Shown here: positions 16,099 to 25,978 of the stretch, piece by piece | Layout: every line of letters begins with the position of its first letter | Position numbering within the stretch: position 1 is the first letter of the stretch | From: Streptomyces sp. ICC1 | GTDB taxonomy: Bacteria > Actinomycetota > Actinomycetes > Streptomycetales > Streptomycetaceae | Direction of reading: 5' to 3' | Assembly (NCBI RefSeq): GCF_003287935.1 | Contig: NZ_CP030287.1 | Location: 8,817,144-8,881,143 of the forward strand | Length of the DNA stretch: 64,000 nt | The notes under the pieces: model-generated | Told to the model about the DNA's origin: nothing | The model's input: only the letters and a program-made list of their open reading frames with translations | Databases searched by the model: none | Translations under genes and position numbers: made by a program

Positions 16099-17145
16099 AT
16101 GGGCACGCCAGCGAACCGAGGCCTTCACACGGGCCGGGCCTCCGGCCTGATCGGCCAGGAGATCGCGGGCTACCGGATCGAGCGCCTGATCGGCCGCGGT
16201 GGCATGGCCGTCGTCTACTGCGCCAAGGACCTGCGCCTGGACCGTACGGTCGCGCTCAAGCTGATCGCCCCGGAGCGGGCCCGCGACGACGTGTTCCGCC
16301 GCCGCTTCACCCACGAGTCCCGCGTGGCCGCGAGGATCGACCACCCGCACATCGTGCCGATCTTCGAAGCCGGTGAGACCGAGGGCCTCCTGTACATCGC
16401 CATGCGCTACGTCGACGGCCCGGACCTCAGGGCCCTCCTGGACGGGGACGGGCTGCTCCCCGTGGCGACCGCCGTGCGCATCGCGGCCCAGGTGGCGTCC
16501 GCGCTCGACGCGGCCCACGAGCACGATCTCGTGCACCGGGACGTCAAGCCCGGCAACATCCTGGTCGCCGCCGGCACCGACAGCGACCACCCCGAGCACG
16601 CGTACCTCACGGACTTCGGGCTGACGAAGAGGGCTCTGTCGCTCACCGGGTTCACCACCGCGGGCGAGTTCGTGGGCACGCTCGACTACATGGCGCCGGA
16701 ACAGATCGCCGGCAGGCCGGTGGACGGCAGGTGCGACGTCTACAGCCTCGGGTGCGTCGTCTACGAGTCACTCGCCGGCGGGCCGCCCTTCGAGCGCGAC
16801 GACGTTCCGGCGCTGCTGTGGGCGCACCAGTACGACCGGCCGGCTCCCCTGGCCGAGAGGCGGCCGGGGATCGCGCGGGCGGCCGACGAGGTCGTGGCGA
16901 AGGCGATGGCCAAGGTCCCGGAGGACCGCTACGAATCCTGCCGGGAGTTCATCGCGGCCCTGCGCGCCGCCACGGCCACCGAAACAGCCGCCGCCGGGGC
17001 CGGGAACGGCGCCGACGAGCAGCGGGCCGGTCCGGCCGTGCGGGTGGATCGCAGGCCGCCCGGGATCTCGGGGAGGCGCGTACCGCCCCCGGAACCCCCG
17101 GACTGGGCCCGGCCGGTCTTCATGACTCCGCCCGGCGGGCCGTAG
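16099..17145 (+). CDS. Hanks-type Ser/Thr protein kinase
   Basis: 348 residues from ATG 16099 with GGGGAGG upstream. All core motifs are present: glycine loop IGRGGMAVVY, catalytic Lys in VALKLIAP, HRDVKPGNILV (catalytic loop), TDFGLTKRA (Mg binding), GTLDYMAPEQ (activation/APE) and DVYSLGCVVYE. The kinase domain fills residues 25-285. The tail is Pro/Arg-rich, without a transmembrane helix or PASTA repeats, so it is a soluble PknB-clade kinase. An adapter follows soon after the stop, so what it was next to natively is unknown. Confidence 0.92.
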   Translation: MGTPANRGLHTGRASGLIGQEIAGYRIERLIGRGGMAVVYCAKDLRLDRTVALKLIAPERARDDVFRRRFTHESRVAARIDHPHIVPIFEAGETEGLLYIAMRYVDGPDLRALLDGDGLLPVATAVRIAAQVASALDAAHEHDLVHRDVKPGNILVAAGTDSDHPEHAYLTDFGLTKRALSLTGFTTAGEFVGTLDYMAPEQIAGRPVDGRCDVYSLGCVVYESLAGGPPFERDDVPALLWAHQYDRPAPLAERRPGIARAADEVVAKAMAKVPEDRYESCREFIAALRAATATETAAAGAGNGADEQRAGPAVRVDRRPPGISGRRVPPPEPPDWARPVFMTPPGGP

Positions 17146-17190
17146 GCCACGCCGGGCGGTACTCGGTACAAGGGGCAGGGGGCAGGGGGC

Positions 17191-17231
17191 CTGTCCCCTA
17201 TACACATCTGACGCTGCCGACGATCGACCGG
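17191..17231 (+). other. Nextera i5-side adapter plus 8-nt index (assembly junction)
   Basis: 17191-17223 matches the reverse-complement mosaic end and Read-1 primer site with two T to C changes, followed by an index-like octamer. Another mosaic-end-like string at 17166-17178 in the opposite sense suggests an adapter dimer with a tiny insert. Confidence 0.9.
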
Positions 17232-17239
17232 GTGGTGAC

Positions 17240-17306
17240 GGCGTCCCCCCGACGCGGCCACGATCAGCACGATGAGGATGAACCCCAGGATCACCAGGAA
17301 TTCCAT
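17240..17306 (-). CDS. Very small hydrophobic membrane protein, 3' end cut
   Basis: From ATG 17306 the strand reads MEFLVILGFILIVLIVAASG, a single membrane helix, then basic residues until the adapter. Streptomycetes carry short hydrophobic proteins of this type, but only about 22 codons are visible and no function can be given. Confidence 0.4.
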
Positions 17307-17416
17307 GTCCTGCCCCCGTTCTGCGGTCCGGTCCCATCCGGTCCGTGCCAGGGGAATCCCCCGCGCGGCCCCCGGACCAACCCGACTTGAGGAACTCCAG
17401 AGCTTGGGGCGGCCGT

Positions 17417-17842
<426 letters not shown>

Positions 17843-18054
17843 TCAAAGGCCGTGGCCACAGCACAGCACGGACCGGCATGCTTCCAGCGGCACTTGGCAC
17901 CCGCGAAGGCCCCACTCCACCCGAACGGACGCTCCAGAGCCCTCAGAAGGCCGTCGCGGCACGGCCCGCACGGCGCTCCCGACCGCGCCGACGCCCCTCC
18001 GGCCACCTCCTCCGGCCGCCTCCTCCCGACGCTCGCGCGGCGCCGGCGACGTAA

Positions 18055-18066
18055 CATGTGCACATG
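18055..18066. promoter_or_regulatory. Palindromic operator over the arsR start
   Basis: CATGTGCACATG is a perfect 12-bp palindrome whose last three bases are the ArsR start codon. There is no Shine-Dalgarno upstream, and TAACAT at 18052-18057 could be a -10 for a leaderless mRNA. Likely autoregulatory site. Confidence 0.5.
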
Positions 18067-18414
18067 AGCGCAAGCACGCACATCGCAGATGCGCAGAACC
18101 CGCAGGAGCAGGCCGAGCGCCTGGCGGCCGCCGTATCCGTCCTGGCGCTGCTCGCCGACGCCACCCGCCTCGCCCTGCTCGACGAGCTCGGCCGGGGCGA
18201 GGCCGATGTCACCACCCTCACGGAGGCCTGCGGAGCCGCGCGGCCGTCCGTCAGCCAGCACCTCGCCAAACTCCGGCTGGCCGGCCTGGTCACCACCCGC
18301 AAGGACGGGCGCCGAGTCGTCTACGCCCTGCGCCACGGACACCTGCGGCGGCTCGTCGACGAGGCCCTGAACGTCGCCGACCACCAGCTGGGCTCGCTCC
18401 CGCCCCACGACTGA
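18064..18414 (+). CDS. ArsR/SmtB-family transcriptional regulator
   Basis: 116 residues from ATG 18064. Winged-helix fold: LLADATRLALLDELGRGEADV, then the recognition helix in AARPSVSQHLAKLRLAGLV, and the wing in RKDGRRVVYALRHGH. The classical ELCVCD metal-binding motif is absent from the recognition helix. Residues in the C-terminal helix (RHGHLRRLVDEALNVADHQ) offer histidines and acids, as in NmtR/CzrA-type alpha-5 sites, so Zn, Ni or Co sensing is possible. It precedes an MFS exporter, with TGCA-containing palindromes before both genes, the expected arrangement for repressor and efflux pump. Confidence 0.85.
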   Translation: MSASTHIADAQNPQEQAERLAAAVSVLALLADATRLALLDELGRGEADVTTLTEACGAARPSVSQHLAKLRLAGLVTTRKDGRRVVYALRHGHLRRLVDEALNVADHQLGSLPPHD

Positions 18415-18486
18415 CCGCCGCCCGCCCGGCAGTCCCCCCACCGGTCGCCCCGGCCGTCCATCCCCGGAACCGTCGCGATCAATAGG

Positions 18487-18500
18487 TGCACACGTATGCA
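18487..18500. promoter_or_regulatory. Second operator-like palindrome, before the MFS gene
   Basis: TGCACACGTATGCA is a 14-bp palindrome with one mismatched pair and shares TGCA/CATGTG elements with the site over the arsR start. It lies about 55 bp upstream of the MFS start. Confidence 0.45.
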
Positions 18501-18553
18501 CATGTTGGCTATGATGGTGCGGTTTCCCGCCGTCGACCACCGGGACGGGCCCG

Positions 18554-19797
18554 ATGTTCTCGGTACTGCGCAACCGCGTCTACCGCCGTCTGTTCACGGC
18601 CCAGGTCATCGCCCTGACCGGCACGGGGCTCGCGACCGTCGCGCTGAGCCTGCTCGCCTACGACCTCGCCGGGGCCGGCGCCCCGGCGGTGCTCGGCACC
18701 GCGCTGGCGATCAAGATGATCGCCTACGTGGCCATCTCCCCGATGGCCGGCGCCCTCGCCTGCCGGGTTCCGCGCCGGACCCTGATGGCGGCGATGGACC
18801 TCACCCGCGCCGGTGTCGCGCTCGCCCTGCCGTTCGTCACCGAGATCTGGCAGGTCCACGTCCTGATCTTCCTGCTGCAGGCGGCGTCCGCGGTCTTCAC
18901 GCCGGTCTTCCAGGCCACGATCCCCGAGATCCTCCCCGAAGAGCGCGACTACACCCGGGCCCTGTCGATGTCCCGGCTCGCCTACGACCTGGAGAGCCTG
19001 TTCAGCCCGGCGCTCGCCGCGGCCCTGCTGACCCTGGTCTCCTACGACCGGCTGTTCATCGGGACGACCGCGGGATTCGCCGCCTCCGCGGCCCTCGTCG
19101 TGTCCACCGTGCTGCCCCGGCCGGTCCCCGCCGGGCGCAGCGCCGGGCACGCCGCCCGCGGCCGCTCGAAGGCCGCGTTCGGGGCCCGCCTCTTCTGGGC
19201 CACGCCCAGGCTCCGGGCCCTGCTCGCCCTCGACCTCGCGGTCGCCGCCGCCGGGTCCATGGTCTTCGTCAACACGGTCGTCGTGGTCCGCGACCACTTC
19301 GACCGCCCCGCCGCCGCCGTGTCCCTCGCCCTCGGCGCGTACGGCGCCGGCTCCATGCTGACGGCGCTGCTCCTGCCGCGCGCGCTGCGCCGCCGCACCG
19401 ACCGCGCGGTGATGCTCCCGGCCGCCTTCTTCCTCCCGGCGGTCCTGGCCGCCGTCGCGGCGCTCACCGGCGCCGCTCCGGGCCGGTGGTCCTGGTACGC
19501 GGTGCCGGCCGCCTGGGCCGCCATCGGCGCCGCCTGCTCGGCCGTGCTCACCCCCGGCGGCCGGGTGGTCCGCCGCTCGACGGCCGACAGCGACCTGCCG
19601 GCCTCGTACGCCGCGCGGTTCTCCCTGTCCCACAGCTGCTGGCTGCTCACCTATCCCCTGGCCGGGTGGCTCGCCGCCGGGGCCGGCCTGCCGGCGGCCG
19701 CCGTCGTCCTCGGCGCGATCTCCCTCGCCTCGGCGCTCGCCGCGGCGGCGATCTGGCCGGCCCACGACCCGTCCCGGCTCGACCACGTCCGGCCCCG
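18554..19797 (+). CDS. MFS efflux transporter, last residues missing
   Basis: Start ATG 18554; about 414 residues with twelve hydrophobic segments, beginning VYRRLFTAQVIALTGTGLAT and ending LAAAAIWPAHDPSRLDH. The loop PMAGALACRVPRRTLMA carries the MFS 2-3 loop pattern. Such proteins downstream of ArsR regulators usually export metals or drugs. After codon 414 the frame loses similarity (HVRPRFPPSRPP), and a 9-bp sequence also found at 58017-58025 marks the switch to cobT. Only the final few C-terminal residues are lost. Confidence 0.8.
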
Positions 19798-22284
19798 ATT
19801 TCCCCCGTCGCGCCCGCCGTGCCCGCCGTGGAGCCGCTCGTCTCCCTGCTGAGCACCCCCGTGACGCCCGGCCCGGTGCTCCAGGCCGGTCCGCCGACCG
19901 CGGGACCCGAGTACCTGGACCTGCCGCAGGCCGAGATCCCGGTGCAGACCGGGGCCCCGTGGACGGTGGAGCAGGCTCCGCAGGCCGCGGCGGCCCCCGA
20001 GCCGGCGCCCGTGCCTGAGCCCGTGGCGGCCGTCGTCGCCGCGGAGGCCCAGCCCGAGCCGCAGCCCGAGTCCCCGTCCGAGCCCCAGCCCGTCGTGGTC
20101 TTCGCGGCCCCCGAGCCCGTGGCCGAGCCCGCGCCCGAGCCGGCCCCCGCCGCCGTCGCCTTCACGGGCTCCGGGCCGGTCGAAGCCGAAGCCGAGGCCG
20201 CCGCGGAGCCCGAGGCCGAGGCCGAGCCCGTCGCCGCGGTCCCCGAGGCCGTCGTCGTACCGGCCCCCGAGCCCGCTCCGGAGCCCGAGCCGGTCGTGGA
20301 GCAGGCCGCGGAGCCCGAGCCGCAGCCCGCAGAAACGGTGGTTCAGGCCGCCGAGCCGACGCCGGAGCCCGAGGCCGTCGCGGCCGCGCCGGCCGAGGTA
20401 CCGCTGGAGCCCGAGACCGCCTTCGAGCCCGCTGCCGAGCCCGCTGCCGAGCCCACCGCCGAGGCGGAAGCCGGCACCGGCCCCGCATCCGAGCCCGAAG
20501 GCGAACCGGCGCCGGAGCCGGAGCCGGAGACCGCCCCGGAGGCCGGGGCCACCGAGCCCGCGCCCGCGTACGCCGACGCCGAACGCGAGGCCGTGCTGCG
20601 CGTCATGCGCGAACGCCGTGACATCCGCAAGGGCTTCCGCAGCGACCCGATCCCGCACGAGGTGCTGCTCCGCGTGCTGGAGGCGGCCCACACCGCGCCC
20701 AGCGTCGGCCACTCCCAGCCGTGGGACTTCGTCGTCATCAAGTCGGCCGAGACCCGCCGCACGATGCACGAGCTCGCCGAGCTCCAGCGCGAGGCCTACG
20801 CGAAGTCGCTGCCCAAGGGCCGGGCCAAGCAGTTCAAGGAACTCAAGATCGAGGCCATCCTCGACACCCCGGTGAACATCGTCGTCACCGCCGACCCCAC
20901 CCGGGGCGGCCGCCACACCCTCGGCCGCCACACCCAGCCGCAGATGGCCCCGTACTCCTCGGCCCTCGCCGTCGAGAACCTTTGGCTCGCCGCGCGCGCC
21001 GAGGGCCTGGGCGTCGGCTGGGTCAGCTTCTTCGACGAGCGCGAGATGGTCCGCGCGCTCGGCCTGCCGGAGCACCTGGAGGTCGTGGCGTACCTGTGCG
21101 TCGGGTACGTGGACGAGTTCCCCGACGAGCCCGAGCTCGCCCAGGCCGGCTGGTCCCAGCGCCGCCCCCTGTCCTGGGTCGTGCACGAGGAGACGTACGG
21201 GCGCCGCGCGCTGCCCGGCGAGGAGCCGCACGACCTGCTCTCGGAGACCGTCGCCGGCATCCGCCCGCTCGACGCGAAGGCCCTCGGCGAGGCCTGGGAG
21301 CGGCAGAAGCGCATGACGAAGCCGGCGGGCGCGCTCGGCATGCTCGAGATCATCTCGGCGCAGCTGGCCGGCCTGTCCCGGGTCTGCCCGCCGCCGATCC
21401 CGGAGCCGGCCGCCGTCGCGATCTTCGCGGGCGACCACGGCGTGCACGCCCAGGGCGTCACCCCGTGGCCCCAGGAGGTCACCATGCAGATGGTCGCCAA
21501 CTTCCTCGGCGGCGGCGCGGTCTGCAACGCGTTCGCCAACCAGGTGGGCGCCGAGGTCTGCGTGATCGACGTCGGCGTCGCCGGGGACCTCCCGGCCACG
21601 CCGGGGCTGCTCCCGCGCAAGGTCCGCCCGGGCACGGCCGACCTCTCCGTCGGCCCGGCGATGACCCGCGAGGAAGCGGTCGCCGCCATCGAGGTCGGCA
21701 TCGAGACGGCCCGCGACCTCGTCGCCGCGGGCAACAAGGCGCTGCTGACGGGCGAGATGGGCATCGCGAACACCACGGTGTCCGCGGCCCTGATCTCGGT
21801 CTTCACCGGTGTGGACCCGGCGGAGGTGACCGGCCGCGGCACCGGCATCAACGACGAGACGCACGCCCGCAAGGTCGAGGTGGTCCGCCGCGCCCTCGAG
21901 CTCCACCAGCCGGACCCGGCGGACCCGATCGGCGTGCTGGCGGCCATCGGCGGCCTGGAGCACGCGGCGATCGTCGGCCTCCTGCTCGGCGGCGCCTCCC
22001 TGCGCACGCCGGTCATCCTGGACGGCGTGAGCGCCGGCGCGGCCGCCCTGGTGGCCCGCGCCATCGCCCCGGAGTCCCTCTCCGCCTGCATCGCGGGCCA
22101 CCGCAGCGCCGAGCCGGGCCACGTCGCGGCCCTGAACAAGCTCGGCCTGCGCCCCCTGGTCGACCTGGACCTCCGCCTCGGCGAGGGCACGGGCGCCCTG
22201 CTGGCCCTCCCGCTGGTCCAGAGCGCGGCCCGCGCGATGCACGAGGTGGCGACCTTCGACTCGGCAGGCGTGACCTGGAAGTAA
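19789..22284 (+). CDS. cobT: BluB-CobT fusion protein, 3' portion (5' portion at 57480-58025)
   Basis: Three parts are visible. First, a Pro/Glu/Ala-rich linker of about 250 residues (repeats of PEP/AEPE). Second, a BluB-like flavin destructase domain (VLRVMRERRDIRKGFRSDPI, AAHTAPSVGHSQPWDFVVI) that makes 5,6-dimethylbenzimidazole from FMN. Third, CobT, nicotinate-nucleotide:DMB phosphoribosyltransferase (KPAGALGMLE, IFAGDHGVHAQGVTPWP, GEMGIANTT, catalytic-region GIGVLAAIGGLEHAA-type segment). The fusion couples DMB synthesis to its activation for cobalamin. The start is absent because the frame comes out of the MFS gene across shared CCGGCCCCG. Joining to 57480-58025 restores about 1010 residues in phase. 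An ADP-ribosylglycohydrolase follows. Confidence 0.9.
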   Translation, partial: PAPISPVAPAVPAVEPLVSLLSTPVTPGPVLQAGPPTAGPEYLDLPQAEIPVQTGAPWTVEQAPQAAAAPEPAPVPEPVAAVVAAEAQPEPQPESPSEPQPVVVFAAPEPVAEPAPEPAPAAVAFTGSGPVEAEAEAAAEPEAEAEPVAAVPEAVVVPAPEPAPEPEPVVEQAAEPEPQPAETVVQAAEPTPEPEAVAAAPAEVPLEPETAFEPAAEPAAEPTAEAEAGTGPASEPEGEPAPEPEPETAPEAGATEPAPAYADAEREAVLRVMRERRDIRKGFRSDPIPHEVLLRVLEAAHTAPSVGHSQPWDFVVIKSAETRRTMHELAELQREAYAKSLPKGRAKQFKELKIEAILDTPVNIVVTADPTRGGRHTLGRHTQPQMAPYSSALAVENLWLAARAEGLGVGWVSFFDEREMVRALGLPEHLEVVAYLCVGYVDEFPDEPELAQAGWSQRRPLSWVVHEETYGRRALPGEEPHDLLSETVAGIRPLDAKALGEAWERQKRMTKPAGALGMLEIISAQLAGLSRVCPPPIPEPAAVAIFAGDHGVHAQGVTPWPQEVTMQMVANFLGGGAVCNAFANQVGAEVCVIDVGVAGDLPATPGLLPRKVRPGTADLSVGPAMTREEAVAAIEVGIETARDLVAAGNKALLTGEMGIANTTVSAALISVFTGVDPAEVTGRGTGINDETHARKVEVVRRALELHQPDPADPIGVLAAIGGLEHAAIVGLLLGGASLRTPVILDGVSAGAAALVARAIAPESLSACIAGHRSAEPGHVAALNKLGLRPLVDLDLRLGEGTGALLALPLVQSAARAMHEVATFDSAGVTWK

Positions 22285-23609
22285 CCGGGCCCCGGCCTCC
22301 CCGGCCGGGGAGCACCGCGCAGCTCCGTACCGCCGGCCCGGCGGCCGACGCCTCCGGGCCCGCGACCGGGCCCGGCCTCGGTCCCGCGAGCGCCGTCGGG
22401 CCCGGCCCCGGACCGCAGCCCGGCCGGCCCCCCGCAGGGCTCCGCCGGATCGAGGGGCTGCTCCTCGGCCTCGCCGCGGGCGACGCCGCCGGCTGGCCCG
22501 CCGCCCGGCACCGCGCCAGCCGGATGCCCGAGTGGACCCGCCGGCTCACCCGCGAGCTCGACACCTTCGCCGAGCAGAACGCCACCACCACCCTCCCCGT
22601 CCCCATCGCCCTCAACCAGCCCCCGGAGCCGCTGCGCCTCGGCCCCTCCGACGACGCCGAATGGGCCGCGTTCGCCGCCGAGTCCGTCCTCAGCGCCGCC
22701 GGGGTCCTGCTCAGCGACCTCTCCCGGTCCCGCAGGATGCGCGCCGCCATCGACCTGGCCTGGAACGCCCTGGCCAGCGAAGTGGCCAGGGCGGCCGAAC
22801 GCGCGCCCGAGGTCGAGTCCGCCGTCCTCCCCCTGCGCGCCCGGATCTCCGTCCGGGCCGGCCTCGGCAACCTCGCCGCCGGCCTGCGCCCGCCCGCCAC
22901 CGGCCACGACAACCCGCACTACTTCGACGACGCCGCCTGCATCCGCGCCTGCGTGCTCGCCGTCGTCCACCCCGGGGACCCCCTCGCCGCGGCCGACCTC
23001 GCCGAGTTCGACGCCCGCTACACCCAGGACGGCGACGGGGTCCACGGCGCCCGCGCCATGGCCGCCGCCATCGCCACCGCACTCGCCGGCGCGGGTACGG
23101 ACGCCGCCGTCGACGCCGCCCTCGAACAGCTCCCGGAGGCCACCGAGATCGGGCGCAACGCCCGGCACGCCGTCCAGCTCGCCCGCGCGGAGCCGAACGG
23201 CGGCGCCTTCGCCATCGTCCCGCTCCTGGAGCACCAGATCGTCGACCACGTCTACAGCTACGGGATCGCCGCCGCGGAGACCGTCCCCGTGGCCCTCGCC
23301 CTCGCCACCGCCGCCCGCGGACGGGTCGGCGAGGCGGTCCCGGCCGCCGCCTGCCTCTCGCGCGTCGCGGACTCCGCCCCCGCCCTCGCCGGCGCCCTCA
23401 CCGGGGCGCTCGGCGGCGGCGACTCGCTGCCCGCCGCCTGGCGCGAGGCCTGCCGCACCCTCTCCGGCTGCGCCCTCCCCCGCCTGGCGGGCACCGACCT
23501 CGTCGAACTGGCCGCCCTGCTCGACCGTACGGAACTCACCTCACCGAAGCCCCAGCCCCAGCCCCAGTCCCAGCCACGGCCGCACCCCCAAGGAATGACC
23601 CGCACATGA
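22285..23609 (+). CDS. ADP-ribosylglycohydrolase-family protein 1 (start unresolved)
   Basis: The conserved start GLLLGLAAGDAAGWPAARH lies at about 22449, and the fold continues with DDAEWAAFAAESVL (metal-binding region), PHYFDDAACIRACVLAVV and GIAAAETVPVALALAT. It ends in a PQPQPQSQP tail at TGA 23609, overlapping the next start (ATGA). No ATG, GTG or TTG exists in frame between the cobT stop and the conserved core. At the cobT stop, GTAACC would be a coupled GTG start if one base differed. So the start is either non-canonical or affected by a base error. The family removes ADP-ribose from proteins or small molecules. Confidence 0.75.
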
Positions 23610-24766
23610 CGATCGACCCCACTCTCACCCTGGACGACAGGATCACCGGCGCCCTCGTCGGAGCCGCGGTCGGCGACGCGCTGGGCGGCCCGGTGGAGGG
23701 CTGGACCCCGCAGCAGATCGTGGAACGGCACGGCGGCCGCGTGCGCGGCATCGTCGGCCCGTGGCACGAGAACTGGCGCACGGCCCGGCCGATCGCCCCG
23801 TACCACAAGGGTGACGGCCACGTCACCGACGACACCCTCATGACGCACGCGCTGGTACGGGTCTACGCGGCCGTACGGGACCATCTGGACGCCTACGCGG
23901 TCGCCGAGCACCTGGTCCCCGATCTGATGGCGACCCCCCGCTGGATCCCCGAGCTCGAAGCCGAGGCCCTCCCCCTCCAGCGGATCTTCCTCGCCGAGAA
24001 GTGGATCGTGGCCCGGCTGCACTACGGCCACGTGGACCCGCGCGAGGCGGGCAGCGGCAACATCGTCAACTGCGGCGCGGCGATGTACATGGCCCCGGTC
24101 GGCCTGGTCAACGCGGGCCATCCGGAAGGGGCGTACGCGGAGGCGCTGGACGTCACCGGTGCCCACCAGTCCTCGTACGGCCGGGAGGCGGCCGGCGTCT
24201 TCGCGGCGGCGGTGGCGGCGGCCTGCGTGCCGGGCGCCACGGCCGCGTCGGTCGTCGACAGCGCCCTGTCCCTGGCCAAGGACGGCACGCACGCGGCGAT
24301 CTCCGCGGTCGTCGAAGAGGCCGCCCGGCACCGGGACTTCGAATCGGCCCTGGCGCCGCTGCGGGCGGCGATCGCCCCGTTCGACTCGGTCGGCCCGGAC
24401 TACCGCAAGCCGTCGCTGGGCGCGCGCCGGCCCTCGCGCCTGCACGCGATCGAGGAGCTCCCGATCGCGCTGGGCATGCTCCTCATCGCCGACGGGGCGT
24501 ACGAGGGCTCCGTGCTCGGCGCCGTCAACTACGGCCGGGACTGCGACTCCATCGCCACCATGGCGGGGGCGATCGCGGGCGCGCTGTCCGGCGGGGCGGC
24601 GGTACCGGCCGCCTGGTCCAAGCAGGTCGCCGAGGCCAGCCGCCTCGACCTGCACGCCCCGGCGGCGGTGCTGGCCGCGGTGGCCCGCGAGGTCTTCGCC
24701 CGGGACCGCTCGCGCCGCCGGGCCCACGAGTCGGCCTTCGCCGCCCTGACGGCCGCACCCCCAGAT
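23606..24766 (+). CDS. ADP-ribosylglycohydrolase-family protein 2, 3' end lost
   Basis: ATG 23606 overlaps the previous stop. About 387 residues: LDDRITGALVGAAVGDALGGPVEG at the N-terminus, GHVTDDTLMTHALVRV (first metal acids), NYGRDCDSIATMAGAIAGAL (second metal site, the classic DxDS/T motif). Both binuclear Mg sites look intact, so it should be active on ADP-ribosyl bonds. The C-terminus dissolves at about 24766 where the antisense RNA-ligase gene begins, so the last residues and stop are missing. Natively a third paralogue (60050-60914) probably followed. Confidence 0.88.
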
Positions 24767-25805
24767 CGGCCGCCTGCGCCATCCTGGCCAGTCCGGCCCG
24801 CCGTTCCGCGTCCGGGTGGGGGAAGGGCCTGCGCAGGGCCGGATACAGCCCGACCAGGTCCGCGACCCGCCGCGCCGTCGCCATCCCGAGCGGTCCCTCC
24901 GCGAGCCGCGCGCCGAGCCGGGCCCGAGGTACGCCGTGCAGTGCGCCCGCGAGCACCCCCGCCAGCCGCGCCTCCCCGGACCTGCGCTCCGCCAACCCGT
25001 CGATCCGGTCGGCGACTTCGGCGACGATGCCCCCGACCGCATCCGCATCCGCATCCGCATCCGCATCCGCATCCGGAGCGGGCGCGAGCGCGAGCGCGGG
25101 CGCGTGCGCGGCCGCGTCGAAGCCCAGGGCGCCGAGCAGCCCCGCACCGTCGGGCTCCGCGCCCGACCGGACGTCCCACAGCGCGGCCTGCGGACCGAGT
25201 CCGTTCGGCACCACCGCCGCGTACATCCAGTGCGTGTCCGTGGCCACGTGACCACCCCGCACCCACTTGGCCACGCAGCGCCCGAAGTCGGAGCGGTCGA
25301 AGCCCGCCGCGGTGCGCACGACGTAGCCCTCCTGGCGTGCCGTGTCGATCCGCAGTCTGCGCAGCGCGCGCTCGTCGAAGACGCCCCGCCAGAGCACGCG
25401 GGGCCCCGGCACGCCGAGTTCGCGCAGGAAGCCCGCCGTCCGGTCCCAGTCCAGGCAGTGGTCGCCGTCCCACACGGAGAACCCGTAGAACCACGAGTCG
25501 AGTTGCTCGTACGCGAGCGAATGGCGGGCGTACACGTTCTCCCCGCAGACCCGCCGGCCGGCCGGTATCCGCGCCCCGATCCGGCTCTGCAGGCCCTTCA
25601 CCCAGGCTCGCGAGGGATGGTGGCCCGAGTCGAGCGAGCGCGCGTGCAGGCCGTTGGAGTACAGGGTGGTGTTCTCCCCGTCGAGCTTCTCCGTGACCAC
25701 GACCTCCCGGCCGGCCAGGGAGTCGAGCCGGGTGGTCCGCACGTCGTCGGAGCTCGCGCCCGGGGACCACGGCAGATGCGGGGTCCGGGGGTAGTGCGTG
25801 CGCAT
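24766..25805 (-). CDS. RNA ligase family (nucleotidyltransferase) protein, C-terminus lost
   Basis: Start ATG 25805, about 346 residues. The N-terminal half carries ligase motifs: VVTEKLDGENTTLYSNGL (motif I, adenylated Lys in EKLDGEN), VCGENVYARHSLAY (motif III region), EGYVVRTAAGF (motif IV) and CVAKWVRG (motif V, Lys). A C-terminal helical segment contains an Asp-Ala repeat encoded by the GCATCC microsatellite. Homologues are Rnl2-like enzymes that seal nicked RNA; the substrate here is unknown. The frame becomes antisense to the ADP-ribosylglycohydrolase after about 24766, a junction. Confidence 0.8.
25039..25074. repeat. Hexanucleotide microsatellite (GCATCC)x6
   Basis: Six exact GCATCC units inside the RNA-ligase gene, encoding an alternating Asp-Ala run on the minus strand. 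Length variation would stay in frame. Confidence 0.95.
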
Positions 25806-25978
25806 GGTCCGCTCCTGCTCGACGACGGTGGGTTCCGTCACTGTACGGAGGCCGAAAGCGGCCGGACCAGCGAATATCGGGAGCCCCCCCCGCCCGTCCG
25901 GCACCTCTCTTCCGTACCCGGCGGCAGTGTGCCGACGCACCCGCGCGCCGGCGCACTGCGCGTCGGCGCGGGCCCGGC

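Noticed and set aside
18496..22284. A single 1262-codon frame joining an MFS-antisense-frame leader to BluB-CobT
   Set aside because: The first 430 codons are an out-of-frame reading of the MFS gene; the real CobT head is at 57480-58025.
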